Shown here one piece after another: positions 31,275-42,662 of a DNA stretch of 64,000 nt. Made by a program: the position numbers and the translations under genes. Source of the DNA: Diplodia intermedia (lineage: Eukaryota > Ascomycota > Dothideomycetes > Botryosphaeriales > Botryosphaeriaceae); the NCBI GenBank assembly GCA_021495925.1, contig JAKEKT010000017.1:186001-250000 (forward strand), in the 5' to 3' direction. Positions within the stretch are counted from its first letter, which is position 1. The number at the start of each line of letters is the position of its first letter. The notes below the pieces were generated by a model, which saw only the letters and a program-made list of their open reading frames with translations, made no database searches and was not told the DNA's origin.

Positions 31275-34213
31275 CTAGAACAAGCTCCACCCGCGCCCCT
31301 TGCCGTCCTTCTGTGCCGACCGCGCGCCAAACCGCTTCTCCCGCGCCTCCAGCTGCCGCAGCGAGTCCATCTCTTTGAGCACATGCTCCAGCAGATCCTT
31401 CCTGCGCACCACGTCCAGGTGCCGCCGGATCTTCGGATCCTCGCGCGCGAATCGTTCTACCTCGGCCTGTGAGAGGTTGCGCCCAAGACGGCTGTCAAGT
31501 TCGCGCGGGAACTACTCTTGAGTTAGCAAAACAAGCGTCATCCAGGCCCATACATCCTTGAACTTACGAGGTAGAAGAACTTGGACAGTAGCTCCGCATC
31601 CAGGAATAGGTCCGCCGTAGTCGTGAGCTTGTCCGCCACCGCGTCCAGGAAGACCTCGGGACAGTAGTACTTGTTCTTCTTGTTGGCGCACTGCTTCGAC
31701 TTGACAGCCAGAGTGCGCATCTTCAAAATGTCTGCGCGGTCGCGCAGAAACACGGCTTGCCGGCCTAATGGACGTTAGTGTTGGAGCACTAAACACGACG
31801 CGGATTGGCATACCTCTCTCAAGCAACGCCGCGCTGAAACCGCCCGCGCCGCCGATTCCGTCCCCCTCAATGACAACCTGCCCACTGCGTACCCGGTCGA
31901 TGAAACCCATGACGTCCCTGAGCTTCTTCCGCCCACCGACTTCATTCTCAACATTCTTCACAGCATTCTCGCACATCCTGAGCTCCTCCTTCAGCACGCC
32001 TCCGACGTTCTCCCTACCCTTTGCCCATTCGTGGTCCTCGAGCTCGATACGGTATTTGTACGGCTTGATGCAGATCTCCAGTTCATCACTGATATCGTAC
32101 GAGAGCTCTCTCAAGATGGCTGTGGAAGCTTCCGTAATGGCCTTGCGAGCAAAGGGATGTGCTGCGAAGGTGGAGTTTGCAATGAGACGATCAATGTGAG
32201 CCTGTAGGGCCGTAGCCACGACGGTTGTTGCTAGACGGCCGATCCCAAGCTTGGTCAGGGAAGAGCTCGCAGTGTCGAGCTTGAGGTGCCAGAGAGGGTT
32301 TTCGGGGTCGGCCTTGGGGAGATCATGCAGAGAGTCGGCCTCAAGTACAGGAGGATTCAGGTCCTCGAGTGGCTTGTTCCAATATTTGTGGGCCATGAGA
32401 GTGAGGACCTGCTGGTCAAGCTCGTTCTTCACCATCTCGCGCACCTCGGGACGACCAAAATGATCGGTAAAGCCCTTGAACGAGTGCTTGAAAGCGTCCA
32501 GACTCTCCGCGAGGTAGGACTCTGCGCTTAGAGGCCGATCGTTGTATTGGACCTTGAACTCGTACGTGGCTTCAGCCAGCTCGCGCTGGATGGCCTCGCT
32601 GGTGGTTTTCAGGCTTGCTGCCATGGTATTCTCCAGAACGTACATGAGCTTCTTGCGGAGGTTGTTGGTGCCTACGTCGACGTGTGCCTCGTGTCCGAAC
32701 TCCTCGGGGTGGGAACCAAAAAATGCTTTCTCGTTGCGGGTGACAGCCTGCTGGATGTTGCCACTCCCGCGAGCGAAAAGGCCCCCGGTTGTTTGCGGCA
32801 CGCGGCAGACGACGCCTACATATCCAAGACGAAGAGCGTACTTCCTGTCCGTAAGCAGGTCCAGCCCACGTCCAGGTTCGACCAAATCCATCTTCGTAAT
32901 GACACCAATAGTCCGCTCGCCCCTCGGATCAACTTTACGAGAAGCACGCAGGGCGGTTGAGTTGGCTAGATCGACATCGGCGGCAGAGATGGCCAAGATG
33001 ATGTTGGGCGGCTGGATGTACTTCTGGCACAGCTCAGCAATCTTCTCCTTCAACTCCGGCGGCTGATCGCGTCCAACAACTTGGATGTATCCAGGGAGAT
33101 CAATGAGTGATAAATCAGGGACATTCGGGGAGTAGATTCGAAGCTGGATAGGGTCGTCGCTGACACACTGTTCAGTTGGAACAGCCAGGTTCAAATCGGT
33201 CAGGGTCTTCTGGATCTGGGAGAAATCCGTGACCTTTCCAAGGCCAAGCGCAGGAAACTCGCCGTACTCGGCATGCGCCTCCGGGGTGTTGACAAGGGTC
33301 AGCTCGATAGGTCTCCTGGTAACCATGTTCGAGCCCTTGGGCAAGAACTCATGGCCGACAATGGCCTCCAGGACCGAACTCTTGCCCGAAGATTGCGATC
33401 CAATGACGACGATCGAGGGCAGAGTCAATTGATCCGATTGCCCCACGGTCTGCAGAAGCCCTCGAATCTCAATCATCTTCTTCGTAAGCATCATCATCTG
33501 CTCATCTCGAGCAATCTTCTCATCCGAGCGTTCGTCATCGCCGTCTTCTTGGCTGTAGCCGAAGGCAGCCCCAGCAGCCGCACCGGCAGCAGCAGCACCG
33601 GCACCGCTCTTCTGAGGATCGCCTTCGGGCCCTGATGAGTTCTGTTGTCCCTCCCCACCCTCTCCTGCCAAGATACCCCGCAACCATTCTGGAACCTCGA
33701 TATCCTGCCTGGTCTTCTCCCAGCCTCGCCGAGTTTGGTCGATCACATCTGAGGCGCTAGTGAAAATGCCACCGACGGTATTGCCTGCAAGGTCCCGGCC
33801 GCGTGAAAGCAGGTCAATGGCATAGTCGGCTCCCTCTATCCTGACGCGTCAGCCATATGAATACTTTCAAACCGTATTCAAGTGCACGTACTCTGGGCTT
33901 GATTCTGCAGGTATACCACTCCTCCAACAATGGTAGCCCCTCCAACGGCGCCCAAGGTAGCGAATTTCTGGAACAGGCGGGGCAGGATGCGGATAAAGGA
34001 GATGGAGCGGACGGCGGGGACGTTATGCAGGGCGTAGGCACCGGGAGGCCATGATCGAAGGCGGGCGGAGCGCAGTCCGGACTGCGAGCGGAGGAGGCCG
34101 CCGGCGTTGGAGCTCAGGTAATGGGTAAACCTCCGCGGGGCGGAGTAGGCGGAAGCCGAGGCGGCGTGGCGGGCGACAGGAGCCAGGCGCGCGGAGAGGA
34201 GCCTCCCGCTCAT
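31275..34213 (-). CDS. MGM1: Mitochondrial dynamin-like GTPase Mgm1/OPA1
   Basis: Four exons: 34213-33892, 33835-31814, 31764-31568 and 31511-31275, giving 925 residues. It drives inner-membrane fusion and cristae shaping. The N-terminus is a basic, Ser/Arg-rich presequence followed by the membrane anchor FATLGAVGGATIVGGVVYLQ (84-103). An Ala/Gly-rich stretch at about 186-199 (GAGAAAAGAAAGAAFGY) sits where rhomboid (Pcp1) cleavage makes short Mgm1. GTPase motifs: G1 GSQSSGKSS (253-261), G3 DLPGYIQVV, G4 TKMD. The C-terminal GED-like part includes GRQAVFLRDRADILKMRTLA and NKKNKYYCPEVFLDAVADKL. The exon 1-2 acceptor is ambiguous: GATAG at 33836-33840 keeps phase, but a TCAG lies just before it. 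Intron 2 has a CACTAAC branch. Confidence 0.93.
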
Positions 34214-34743
34214 GCTTGCTTCGCAATGTCAGCGCAGCCGCCAGTTGCGCATAGGGTGGCGGGCTGCTGGGTGGGTGGAGGCGGTGGTGAGAAGCGGGCG
34301 TGATCGGGGATCGGTGTCTCCTGCGGCGGCGGAGAGCGAGGGCTAGTCGATTAGAAACGCAGAGTTGACGTAGAGCCCTCCACGTGCACCGCTTTAGCCG
34401 CGAACCCCAGTCCAGATCAACACCTCGCGCCTCAGCAGGACGTGTCCCAAGCAGACACGGAGCCTGCGCGCAACTGTTCGCACGCGCCTGCCCGAGCAAG
34501 CTTGCGATGCTCCCTTTGTCCGCTGTTGTAGGTGCCTGATCAGGCAAGCAAGCTGCCAATCGCGTCATCGCGCGACGCAATTCGAAGTGGCCAGTCATAC
34601 CGCACCCTCCTGAATACTACATAACTTTTTGTGCCACGAACCTGTGTCCTCATCCGCCTCCCGCACGCTGTCTGATTCCCTACGCCACCCTGCCTAGCTG
34701 TTCCTCGCCGCTTGCCCGCTGCGTGTTGCCTGTATAGTCCACC
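34214..34743. promoter_or_regulatory. Divergent region between MGM1 and DUG3
   Basis: 530 bp between opposed start codons, with no coding sequence seen. It must contain both promoters; no specific motif was identified. Confidence 0.45.
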
Positions 34744-35998
34744 ATGTGCAGATTCCTTGTCAGTCCCTACATCGTGTCGCCCAGAGCGGCATCTGCTCAC
34801 GCGCACGCAGGTATACAAGGGCAAGGATGAGATCCTGCTCTCCAAACTAATCCTCGACCCCACGCATTCCATCCTCACCCAGTCCTACGACTCGCGGCTC
34901 CGTCTGGTACCGCCCCGCCACAAGTCTGTAATTGCGCGCCAACTCACACAGCTCTCTCCAGGACACGCGCCGCCCGCATAATGGTGACGGCTTCGGCGTT
35001 GGCTACTACACCTCCCCCGACCTCGGTCCCGAGCCCTGCATCTTCACCTCGACCATCCCCGCCTGGAACTGCATCAACCTCGAGCGGCTCGCCTCCAAGA
35101 CCACGTCGAATTTGATCTTCGCTCATGTGCGCGCCACCACCGAGGGCAACCTGTCGGATAGCAACTGCCACCCGTTCCGGTACAAGAGCTTGATGTGGAT
35201 GCACAATGGCGGCGTGGGCGCTTGGAAGCATGTCAAGAGGAGGCTGGTCTCTTCCCTGGGCGACGAGTGGTTCAACTTCGTGCAAGGATCGACGGACAGC
35301 GAATGGTGCTTCGCGCTCTTTCTGGACTGCATGGACCGCATGGGGCACTCGCCTGACGCCGAGGTTGGAGAGAATGGCTTCCCGCACACGGTGTTGAGGA
35401 AAGCCATGCTGAAGACGATTGAAAGAATTAACGCGCTCATGAGGGAGGTTCCCGCGGATGTCAGGGACGAGGATACGCGGAGTCTGCTCAACTTTGCGGT
35501 CACGGATGGCAACAGCGTAGTGTGCTCGCGCTACGTCAGCAGCAGGACGGATGAAGCTGCCAGTCTCTTTTTCTCCTCTGGCACCAGCTGGAAGGAGCAA
35601 AAGAACAGCAACATCGATGCCGACAAGAAGGACTACAAGATGGAGCGGAAGGACAAGGGCGCTGACATTGTGCTCGTCGCCAGCGAACCCTTGACGTTTG
35701 AGCGTGACAACTGGGTTACCGTGCCCACCAATTCGACCATCACTATCCACAAGCAGACGGTCATGATCCATCCAATCATCGATGAATACTACGTAAGCAG
35801 CCTCCAATACATCAATATGCAGCCTCATCTAACACGCAGGATGCCCAGAACCCGAACCCGGCACACAAGCGGTCGTCACAGTTTGCAGTGCAGAAGGGCC
35901 AGACCATAGCTGGCCCGGACAAGGCAGCCATCTCTCAACCCATGTCACGAGACGGATCGGGACTGAGGACGCCCACGGCTGCCTTTGCATGCGGGTGA
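34744..35998 (+). CDS. DUG3: DUG3-like glutamine amidotransferase (glutathione degradation)
   Basis: Four exons: 34744-34758, 34811-34906, 34962-35792 and 35840-35998, giving 366 residues. Dug3 carries the class II (Ntn) glutamine amidotransferase domain that cleaves the gamma-glutamyl bond of glutathione in the Dug2-Dug3 complex. Exon 1 is only 15 nt and encodes MCRFL, supplying the catalytic Cys2; splicing then gives VYKGKDEILLSKLIL. Family motifs: RRPHNGDGFGVGYYT, IFAHVRATTEGNLSDSNCHP, LMWMHNGGVGAWK and FALFLDCMD. The C-terminal exon encodes a low-complexity tail. The sequence agrees with fungal DUG3 from the first residue, so the tiny first exon is well supported. Cytosolic. Confidence 0.93.
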
Positions 35999-37513
35999 TT
36001 GACAAGTTACATAATGTGGCTTCGTAGCCCGAGTGCGGGACGGAGTGTTTGGTGGCATAGCGAGCGCGTTTGGGGTGGAGTAAGCGGCGACACGGGAATT
36101 GCATGTCAGCTGGCGTTCAGGATTTGGCCTATAGATTTTTTCGGACGGCTGGCGCTCAGCCATGGCTAGCGGAGTTCTTATAGATGACAGCCCGGTCCGG
36201 CTTAAGCGAGCGACAGAAGGCGCTGTCAGAATCTTTTGTGCTGTCACCTTGCGCCCTGCCGCCCACCCCAGCACTCACCCAATGGCAATTGTCGAAGCGG
36301 ATGCCGTCCGATTGGCACAGCGCAGGTTGTATCACCCCCATACCCTGTTTCTGCGCGGAAGTGCATGCGAAGGATGCCAGCCCGTCAGCAAGGAGTGGAG
36401 ATGAGTGCCAGAGCAGAGCCGTCCCTGGATCTTCCTCACAGACTTCTCCTTTCACCGACGGTCAATATGGGTTCCTCGTTCCCAACGGCCTTCTGACAGG
36501 GCTGACGGCGCCAAGGCCCTCAAGTTCCGGCGCGTCTGGTCCGTTCGCTGCTGCACACGCCGCGAGGAGGCTCATAAGGCAAACACCTCCCCTTTACCGT
36601 GGTCATGCGGCGGCGACAGACATCGCAGCTTTCCCTTTTCGCAGGCTCCAGTACCACCCAGCGATCTGCGCTAAGGCGTTTGGATCTGCGCATGGATTGG
36701 GAAACCGAGACCCCACAATTTATCCCTAAATTCGGAATTGCTGCGCGTAATAACAGGCGTCCGTCCTCGCCCAGCTCAGCCCTCACAACTGCAAGAAGGC
36801 GCGACGACGTTGCAGCGTGACGGCGCTCGTCACCGTCTTGCACAGCAGCCACGGATGCGACTGTGGAGCTGAGGAACTAGAGGCGGACCGCCGACGACGA
36901 CGTCAGGTTCTAGCGTCTATTTTTGGCTCATGAAGGGCCGTCAGTGCCGTCGTCCCTGGATGAACAGCCAGTTTCCGCCCGAGAGAAAGCCCGCACTGAC
37001 GGCGCCGCCAGCCGGGAGCCCGCGCCTCTTCATTCCCTCCACCCGTCAGCGCCAGCCAAGCACTGGGTCATCTCCGGTGCTGACAGCTCGCCTTCCTCCC
37101 CAGCCCCCCGTGGAGACAGCCCGCCGCATCAGTCACTGAGCACTGCCAACATGCTTTTTCTCCTACGTACTGGCACTGGCCGCTCGTGTCATCCGGGAAT
37201 CCTACAGCGCCAGTTGATTCGGCGCCCCTCGGGCAGCACTCGCTCGACGCCGCTTCCCCCGCCCTAATGGGCCCGAGCCATCGTATTCACTTAACAGCCC
37301 TGCGGCTCGAGCGGGCAGATCGACGCCGGTAGCGCATGCAGCCATGCTTCGATGTAACTATGCTGCTTCCTCCGGCTTAGAATAAGTATCTGCTTGCTGC
37401 CCGGCCTTCCTTGATCCAGGCCTCACCTAATCACCGTCTCGCCACACCCGCTCTTTTAATTCCAGCCTTTGGTCCGCTTGTACACCCCAGATCCCTTCCA
37501 TTGAGCCCCAGCG
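35999..37513. other. Intergenic, no supported gene
   Basis: 1.5 kb between DUG3 and the CBM18-AA7 oxidase, probably the long promoter of the secreted oxidase. Several overlapping spurious frames occur on both strands. No RNA gene or repeat recognised. Confidence 0.5.
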
Positions 37514-39277
37514 ATGATCAAGTCGTTGCTTGCCGTCGGCTTCCTTGCCGGCAGCTCCCTCGCTGTCCCGGCCCCGGCCCTGAACCTCGCCCGTTCTCTC
37601 ACTCCCTCCCCCGACGGTTCCTGTGGCGGCTCGACCGGTTACACCTGTGCCGGCTCGACCCACGGCAGCTGTTGCTCGCAATACGGCTGGTGTGGCAACG
37701 ACTCCGCATACTGTGACACGGGCTGCCAGTCTAGCGCCGGCACCTGCACGTCCTCGGGCGGTGCCACCACCACCACATCCAAGCCATCCGCCACTACTAG
37801 CTCGACCCCCACCTCCACTCCTACTGGTGGCGCTTCCTCGGGCCTGACCGATTGCTTGGGCGAGAAGGACGTGCCCATCAAACTGACGTCTGACACCGAC
37901 TTCTCCACGTTCGCTAAGCCCTACAACCTCCACCTGCCCTACACCCCTGCCGTCATTATCATCCCCACCACCGTCCAGCACATTTCCGATGCCGTTTCTT
38001 GCGCGTCCCAGAACGGCGTCAAGGTCCAGGCCAAGGGAGGTGGTCACTCGTACGCTTCCTTCAGTTCCGGCGGCAAGGATGGCAGCATGGTTATCAACCT
38101 CCAGGAGTTCCAGGACGTCACTCTCGACGACAAGGGAATTGCCAAGGTCGGTGGTGGCTTGAGACTCGGCAACCTGGCCCAGACCATCTACGACCAGGGC
38201 AAGCGTGCTCTCTCGCACGGAACCTGCCCTGGCGTCGGCATCGGTGGTCACTTCACTCACGGTGGTTATGGCTACGCCTCGCGCACCTGGGGTCTTGCCA
38301 TGGACCAGATCGTTGGTCTTGATGTTGTTCTCGCCAACGGTACTGCTGTCCACGCGACGGAGACTGACTACCCCGATGTTTACTACGCTCTCCGTGGCGC
38401 TGCCGACTCTTTCGGTATCATCACCTCCTTCTACCTGCAGACGCACGAGGCCCCCTCGGAGGTCGTCTACTTCGCGTACAGCCTTCCGGGCATGTTCTCT
38501 GATGCCAGCAAGACGGCCGGCTACTTCCAGCACATCCAAGACGTCTCGACCAACAGCTCCGTCATCGATTCCAAGCTCGGCGGAATGGGCATGTACATGG
38601 ACGGCTCCGGCTTCTCGCTCTCGGGCTCCTACCTCGGCTCCCTCGACGACTTCAAGGCCAAGATCGGCCCCGAGTTCCTCCGCGGCCTGCCCACGCCCAC
38701 CACCTCGACGGTCGAGTCGCTCGACTGGATCAAGTTCCTCGTCAAGCTCGGCGGCGCCGACTCGCTCGAGACGCCCAAGACCGGCTACAACTCGCACGAC
38801 AACTTCTTCGCCAAGTCCGTCACCGCGCCCGAGGCCAGCCCGCTGACCGCCGACCAGCTGGAGTCGTACTTCTCCTACATGATCAAGCAGGGACCGTCCG
38901 CACCTGCCTCGTGGTACTCGATCGTCAACCTCTACGGCGGGCCCGGCTCCGCCATCAACGAGAAGGACGTCAGCTTCGCCGCCTACAGCGACCGCAGCAG
39001 CTTGTGGGTCGCGCAGCACTACATCTTCACCGGCGCCGACCAGACCCTGCCCACCGACGCCAGCCACCAGTGGCTGCAGGGCCTCAACGACGCCATGACC
39101 GACAAGATGCCCGATGCCGAGTTCGGCGCCTACCTCAACTACGTCGACCCCAGCCTGAGCGCCGACGAGGCCCACAAGCTGTACTACGGCGACAGCTTGT
39201 ACCAGAAGCTGGTCGGCATCAAGAAGGAGGTCGACTCCAAGAACGTCTTCTGGAACCCCCAGGCCATCAGCGCGTAA
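37514..39277 (+). CDS. Secreted CBM18-AA7 FAD oxidase (glucooligosaccharide/chitooligosaccharide oxidase-like)
   Basis: Single exon, 587 residues. Signal peptide about 1-18 (MIKSLLAVGFLAGSSLAVPA). A hevein-type CBM18 chitin-binding domain follows, with eight cysteines at 37, 45, 53, 54, 60, 67, 71 and 78 and the aromatic binding stretch SQYGWCGNDSAYC. A Thr/Ser-rich linker (80-110) leads to a BBE-like flavoenzyme. His178 in AKGGGHSYASF and Cys238 in SHGTCPGVGIGGHFTHGGYG are the two residues expected to hold FAD bicovalently, as in AA7 oligosaccharide oxidases. The berberine-bridge C-terminus is YYGDSLYQKLVGIKKEVDSK then NVFWNPQAIS. It probably oxidises the reducing end of chitin- or cellulose-derived oligosaccharides outside the cell, with release of H2O2. 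The exact sugar is inferred from the CBM only. Confidence 0.93.
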   Translation: MIKSLLAVGFLAGSSLAVPAPALNLARSLTPSPDGSCGGSTGYTCAGSTHGSCCSQYGWCGNDSAYCDTGCQSSAGTCTSSGGATTTTSKPSATTSSTPTSTPTGGASSGLTDCLGEKDVPIKLTSDTDFSTFAKPYNLHLPYTPAVIIIPTTVQHISDAVSCASQNGVKVQAKGGGHSYASFSSGGKDGSMVINLQEFQDVTLDDKGIAKVGGGLRLGNLAQTIYDQGKRALSHGTCPGVGIGGHFTHGGYGYASRTWGLAMDQIVGLDVVLANGTAVHATETDYPDVYYALRGAADSFGIITSFYLQTHEAPSEVVYFAYSLPGMFSDASKTAGYFQHIQDVSTNSSVIDSKLGGMGMYMDGSGFSLSGSYLGSLDDFKAKIGPEFLRGLPTPTTSTVESLDWIKFLVKLGGADSLETPKTGYNSHDNFFAKSVTAPEASPLTADQLESYFSYMIKQGPSAPASWYSIVNLYGGPGSAINEKDVSFAAYSDRSSLWVAQHYIFTGADQTLPTDASHQWLQGLNDAMTDKMPDAEFGAYLNYVDPSLSADEAHKLYYGDSLYQKLVGIKKEVDSKNVFWNPQAISA

Positions 39278-39923
39278 GGGGCTACGGGTGTTGGTCGGTG
39301 CTTGCTGTTCTTGTAAATATTATCTTTAAGACGAGCGATTGGTGCTTGGGCGTAATGTTTTATGCTATGATACGCATACAAGTTTATTGGCAAATAAAAA
39401 CGTGGATAGTTACGGTATCTTAATACTTTTGCTCTGATCTGTCTGTTCATGAAAAGAAAGGTGTCTTGAGATTTATCCCCAGCTAAGTGATTGCTATCCG
39501 GAAATGGTAAGGAAGATCTAGCAATTATTGAGGCTACCAACTCAACCGTCAAGTGCTCCTAGTAGACAAAATCGCAATCAAAATCGGGCACCTGAAATGG
39601 ATTAAAGCACGAGAATTTCTTGACCCTCCAACGTAGTGATCAAAACGGAAGTAATAAGCAACTTAAAGTACGTGTAGGAAGGTCCAAGCGCCATGACTAA
39701 TAAAAACCCATCAGGTTGATTATGAATTTGTCACAACTAGGATTCAAGATTTCTTTTTTTTTTTGCCCAAAGAGGGAGAAAGATGTTCATGACGCAGAAA
39801 GCCTTCCGAGCTTCTCTGCGATGCCCCGCGATTGCAACTGGAATTATCGGATTACAGGACGCGGATTGGTGGCCGGCAACAACATAAAATAGACCTGGTA
39901 GCGTGCCCCGCAATGCCCCACGA
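39278..39923. other. AT-rich intergenic region
   Basis: 3' flank of the oxidase and upstream region of the next gene. Contains a T-run near 39750-39763. No gene seen. Confidence 0.5.
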
Positions 39924-39930
39924 TATAAAA
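39924..39930 (+). promoter_or_regulatory. TATA box of the Gfo/Idh/MocA gene
   Basis: The sequence tataaaa lies 81 bp before the ATG at 40011, in the usual range for a fungal TATA element with a short leader. Assignment is by sequence and distance only. Confidence 0.55.
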
Positions 39931-40010
39931 CCCCTCTACACCCCATAGTGAGGCAGCAGCAGTAGAACTTCTTTCGCAGAGAAAATCCGAATCTAAAGAA
40001 TACCCCCACA

Positions 40011-41475
40011 ATGTCTGTCGGAGTGGCTATCATTGGCAGTGGTAAGTGCCAAACATGATGCATCCTAATGTTCTCTTCTGACATCATCGCCAGGCGTTTT
40101 CGTCCGCGAGAAGCATCTCGTACGGCAAACCCACTTTCGATTTCCCCAATTCGTTGACACTGAAAGGATGGACAGGCAGCCGTCCAAGCAGCGCCCTCAT
40201 TGACCCTCAAAGCGCTCTTCTCCCGCTCTCTCAAATCGGCAGAAGCAGTCGCGTCCGAAGTCTCCGGCGTCGACCTGTACAGCGAGGATGCCGGCGAGGG
40301 CAAAGGCTATCCCGATCTCCTCGCACGGCCGGACATCAAGGGCGTCATCATCGCGTACGCAAACCCGACCACACACAAAAACCATCGATCCGAACCAGTT
40401 TTGCTGACGGAGAGCACCCAAGCCTCCCCATCCCCGCCCAGCCGGCTTACATCAAAGCCGCCCTGAGCGCCGGCAAGCACGTCCTGTCGGAGAAGCCCAT
40501 CGCCAAGGACGTCGCCTCCGCCCGCGAGCTGCTGCAATGGTACGACGAGAACATCGACAAGAGCAAGGTCACGTGGGGCGTGGCCGAGAACTTCCGCTTC
40601 TTCGAGTCCTTCCAGTACGGCGCGGCGAAGGTCAAGGAGCTGGGCAAGGTCGTCGCGTTCAGCACGAGGGTCCACATTTTCGTCAAAGAAGGCAGCAAGT
40701 ACCACGGTGAGCTTCTCCATCCCCCCGCTCAAACCCCGACATCCGCGAAGAAAAGCAAGCAAGCGGTATCTAACAAAGGAACAACAAAACACAGCGACGT
40801 CCTGGCGCAAAAACCCCACCTTCCAAGGCGGCTTCCTGCTCGACGGCGGCGTCCACTTCATCGCCGCCACCCGCCTCCTCCTCTCCTCTCCCGTCGACTC
40901 CGTCTCCGCCTTCACCGCGCAGCACCTGCCCCACCTGCCGCCCGTCGACACCGTCGACGCCGTCTGGCGGCTCCCCGGCGGCGGCGGCGCGGCGGGCACC
41001 TTTTCCGCCAGCTTCGCCGCGCCCGTCGGCGGCCCGCCCGAGTACCGCGTCGTCTGCGAGCGGGGCACCGTGACGGCCGGCTTCGGGTCGGCGCCGATGG
41101 CGCCGGCGTTCGTCGCCGTGCAGCGCGTGCCGGGCGAGGGAGGGGAAGGGGAAGGGGAAGGGGAGAGGAAGGAGTTCCCCGAGACGAGCTTCGGGGTGGG
41201 CCCCGAGGTCGCGGCTTGGGGTGGGAGGCTGGAGAAGAAGGGCGGTGGCGGTGGCGGCGGGGTGGATGAGAGGCAGAAGCCGGAGGAGGCGCTGAAGGAT
41301 TTGGAGATTGTATGTGCTGCTGCTGCTGCTGCTGCCACGCTCGTCGGCACCGAGATGCTGAAGGGGCGAGTCTCCGCGGCTTTGTTGAGTGGATCTGCTG
41401 ACACTTTGATTCTAGTTGGAGGCGATGCTGAGGAGCGGAGAGCAAGGGGGAGTCCCGGTGGCTTTGCAGTCCTAA
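40011..41475 (+). CDS. Gfo/Idh/MocA-family NAD(P)-dependent oxidoreductase
   Basis: Six exons: 40011-40041, 40094-40119, 40176-40354, 40423-40706, 40795-41309 and 41416-41475; phases agree throughout, giving 364 residues. The Rossmann start is VGVAIIGSGVFVREKHLAA; the family motif SEKPIAKD holds the catalytic lysine; GGFLLDGGVHFIAATRLLL forms the start of the second domain. The last intron (41310-41415, with CTGAC before the TAG acceptor) removes an Ala-repeat-coding stretch and gives the natural end PEEALKDLEILEAMLRSGE, then a short tail. Family members act on sugars, dihydrodiols or similar polyols. A Gly/Glu-rich insertion near 290-330 is low-complexity. Substrate unknown; probably cytosolic. 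It converges on MRP17. Confidence 0.88.
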
Positions 41476-41771
41476 ATAGCCTATCTTGGTCGCAATTGCT
41501 GCTGCTTCAAGAAATAAGACGAACTGACCGCCAGTGACAGCTACATGCCTCGGAAATGGTCGTAGTTTACACAAATCGTGATTCTTTTTTTGATTGCAAC
41601 CCGTCCGGTTGCTTCCAAGATATCTCGCCCATGCCCTTGTACCCATAAACGCCTCAAGCCATTGCGGCCATGCACATCCCATCGGTATTTATACAGCGTG
41701 ACCAACCATCGCTAACTCGATGGATTCTTCACCATAGCTTTCTCTCTTCTTCATGCCCCGTGATCTTTTTC

Positions 41772-42437
41772 TTAGTCATCCCTCTTCAACAGGCCCATGA
41801 TGTCGTTGAGACTCTCGTCGTTCCTCTGCTTGTCGGCCTCGGGCACCGCCATCATGGCGTCAAACAGGGCGGGCTGGGCGCTCGCCGTGGGAAGCTGGAC
41901 CTTGGACGAGTGGGTGGCTTCGCCAGAGCCCCAGGGGGCGACGCCGGGCACGTCGACGATGTCCTCGAGCTTGTCGCCGAGCTTGACGACCGAGTAGCGG
42001 ATCAGGCGCGGGTCGAGACCCATGGTGCGGCGCAGCGCGTGCTGCGAGCGCGGCGAGGCGTCGAAGCGCAGCAGGAAGTGGTGCCCGGTGTAGTGCGTGA
42101 CCTGGTGCTTGCGGAACGGCTTGGGCAGCTGGAAGACGCCCCAGTTGGTCACGCCTCGCACGACGCCGCCGCTGTTGAGGATGATGCTGCCGGCGGTCTT
42201 GGCGATTCTATGCACGTCTGGAATCAGCGAAAAGTGTCCGCGATCAGGAAGGCGGTACAGTGGGGCCGCGGTGTCTTGTGAATTGGGAGAGCGGGTTGTG
42301 TGGAGTCGGCGGCATACTCTTTGACTTCGTGGACCTTGCCCGGCCGGACCTGCGCATTGAATCAGCATTCATGCTTCAGCTGCACCTTTGGGGGGTGAGC
42401 GTAGCGGGCGTACAATTCCTATTAATTCGTACAGCAT
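41772..42437 (-). CDS. MRP17: Mitochondrial ribosomal protein bS6m (MRP17)
   Basis: Three exons: 42437-42414, 42349-42318 and 42207-41772, giving 163 residues. It is a component of the mitochondrial small ribosomal subunit, homologous to bacterial S6. The first two small exons give MLYELIGIVRPGKVHEVKE, and the third gives IAKTAGSIILNSGGVVRGVT, NWGVFQLPKPFRKHQ and HYTGHHFLLRFDASP, all typical of fungal Mrp17. The C-terminal 40 residues are a less conserved extension ending DIMGLLKRDD. Divergent from the GCSH gene with 225 bp between start codons. Confidence 0.93.
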
Positions 42438-42662
42438 TGTGGCGGCGGGGGTGAGCGGCTAAGCACGCGTCCGCGCATCCATCAGTCGAGTCTCTGAGAA
42501 AGTCACCGATCGGCCATTCGTTTCTCCACCCGCCGGGCATGGCGATTCCGTCACGGCGCCGCACGCACGAGCCATGGATTCTCGTCATCGAAGCTATCCC
42601 GCCGAACGCGCGCGTCTTATCACAACCACCGACTCCCCTCCCCGCCTCACACCACAGAAAAA
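42438..42662. promoter_or_regulatory. Shared divergent promoter, MRP17 / GCSH
   Basis: 225 bp between the start codons of two mitochondrial protein genes, so a common regulatory region is likely. No motif identified. Confidence 0.55.

Noticed and set aside
36000..37500. Search for tRNA, 5S rRNA or CRISPR-like arrays in long gaps
   Set aside because: No cloverleaf arms, no 5S-like sequence and no spaced direct repeats were found by eye anywhere in the window.
37427..39175. 582-codon frame antisense to the CBM18-AA7 oxidase
   Set aside because: Codon-position shadow; the sense strand has signal peptide, CBM18 and flavin motifs.
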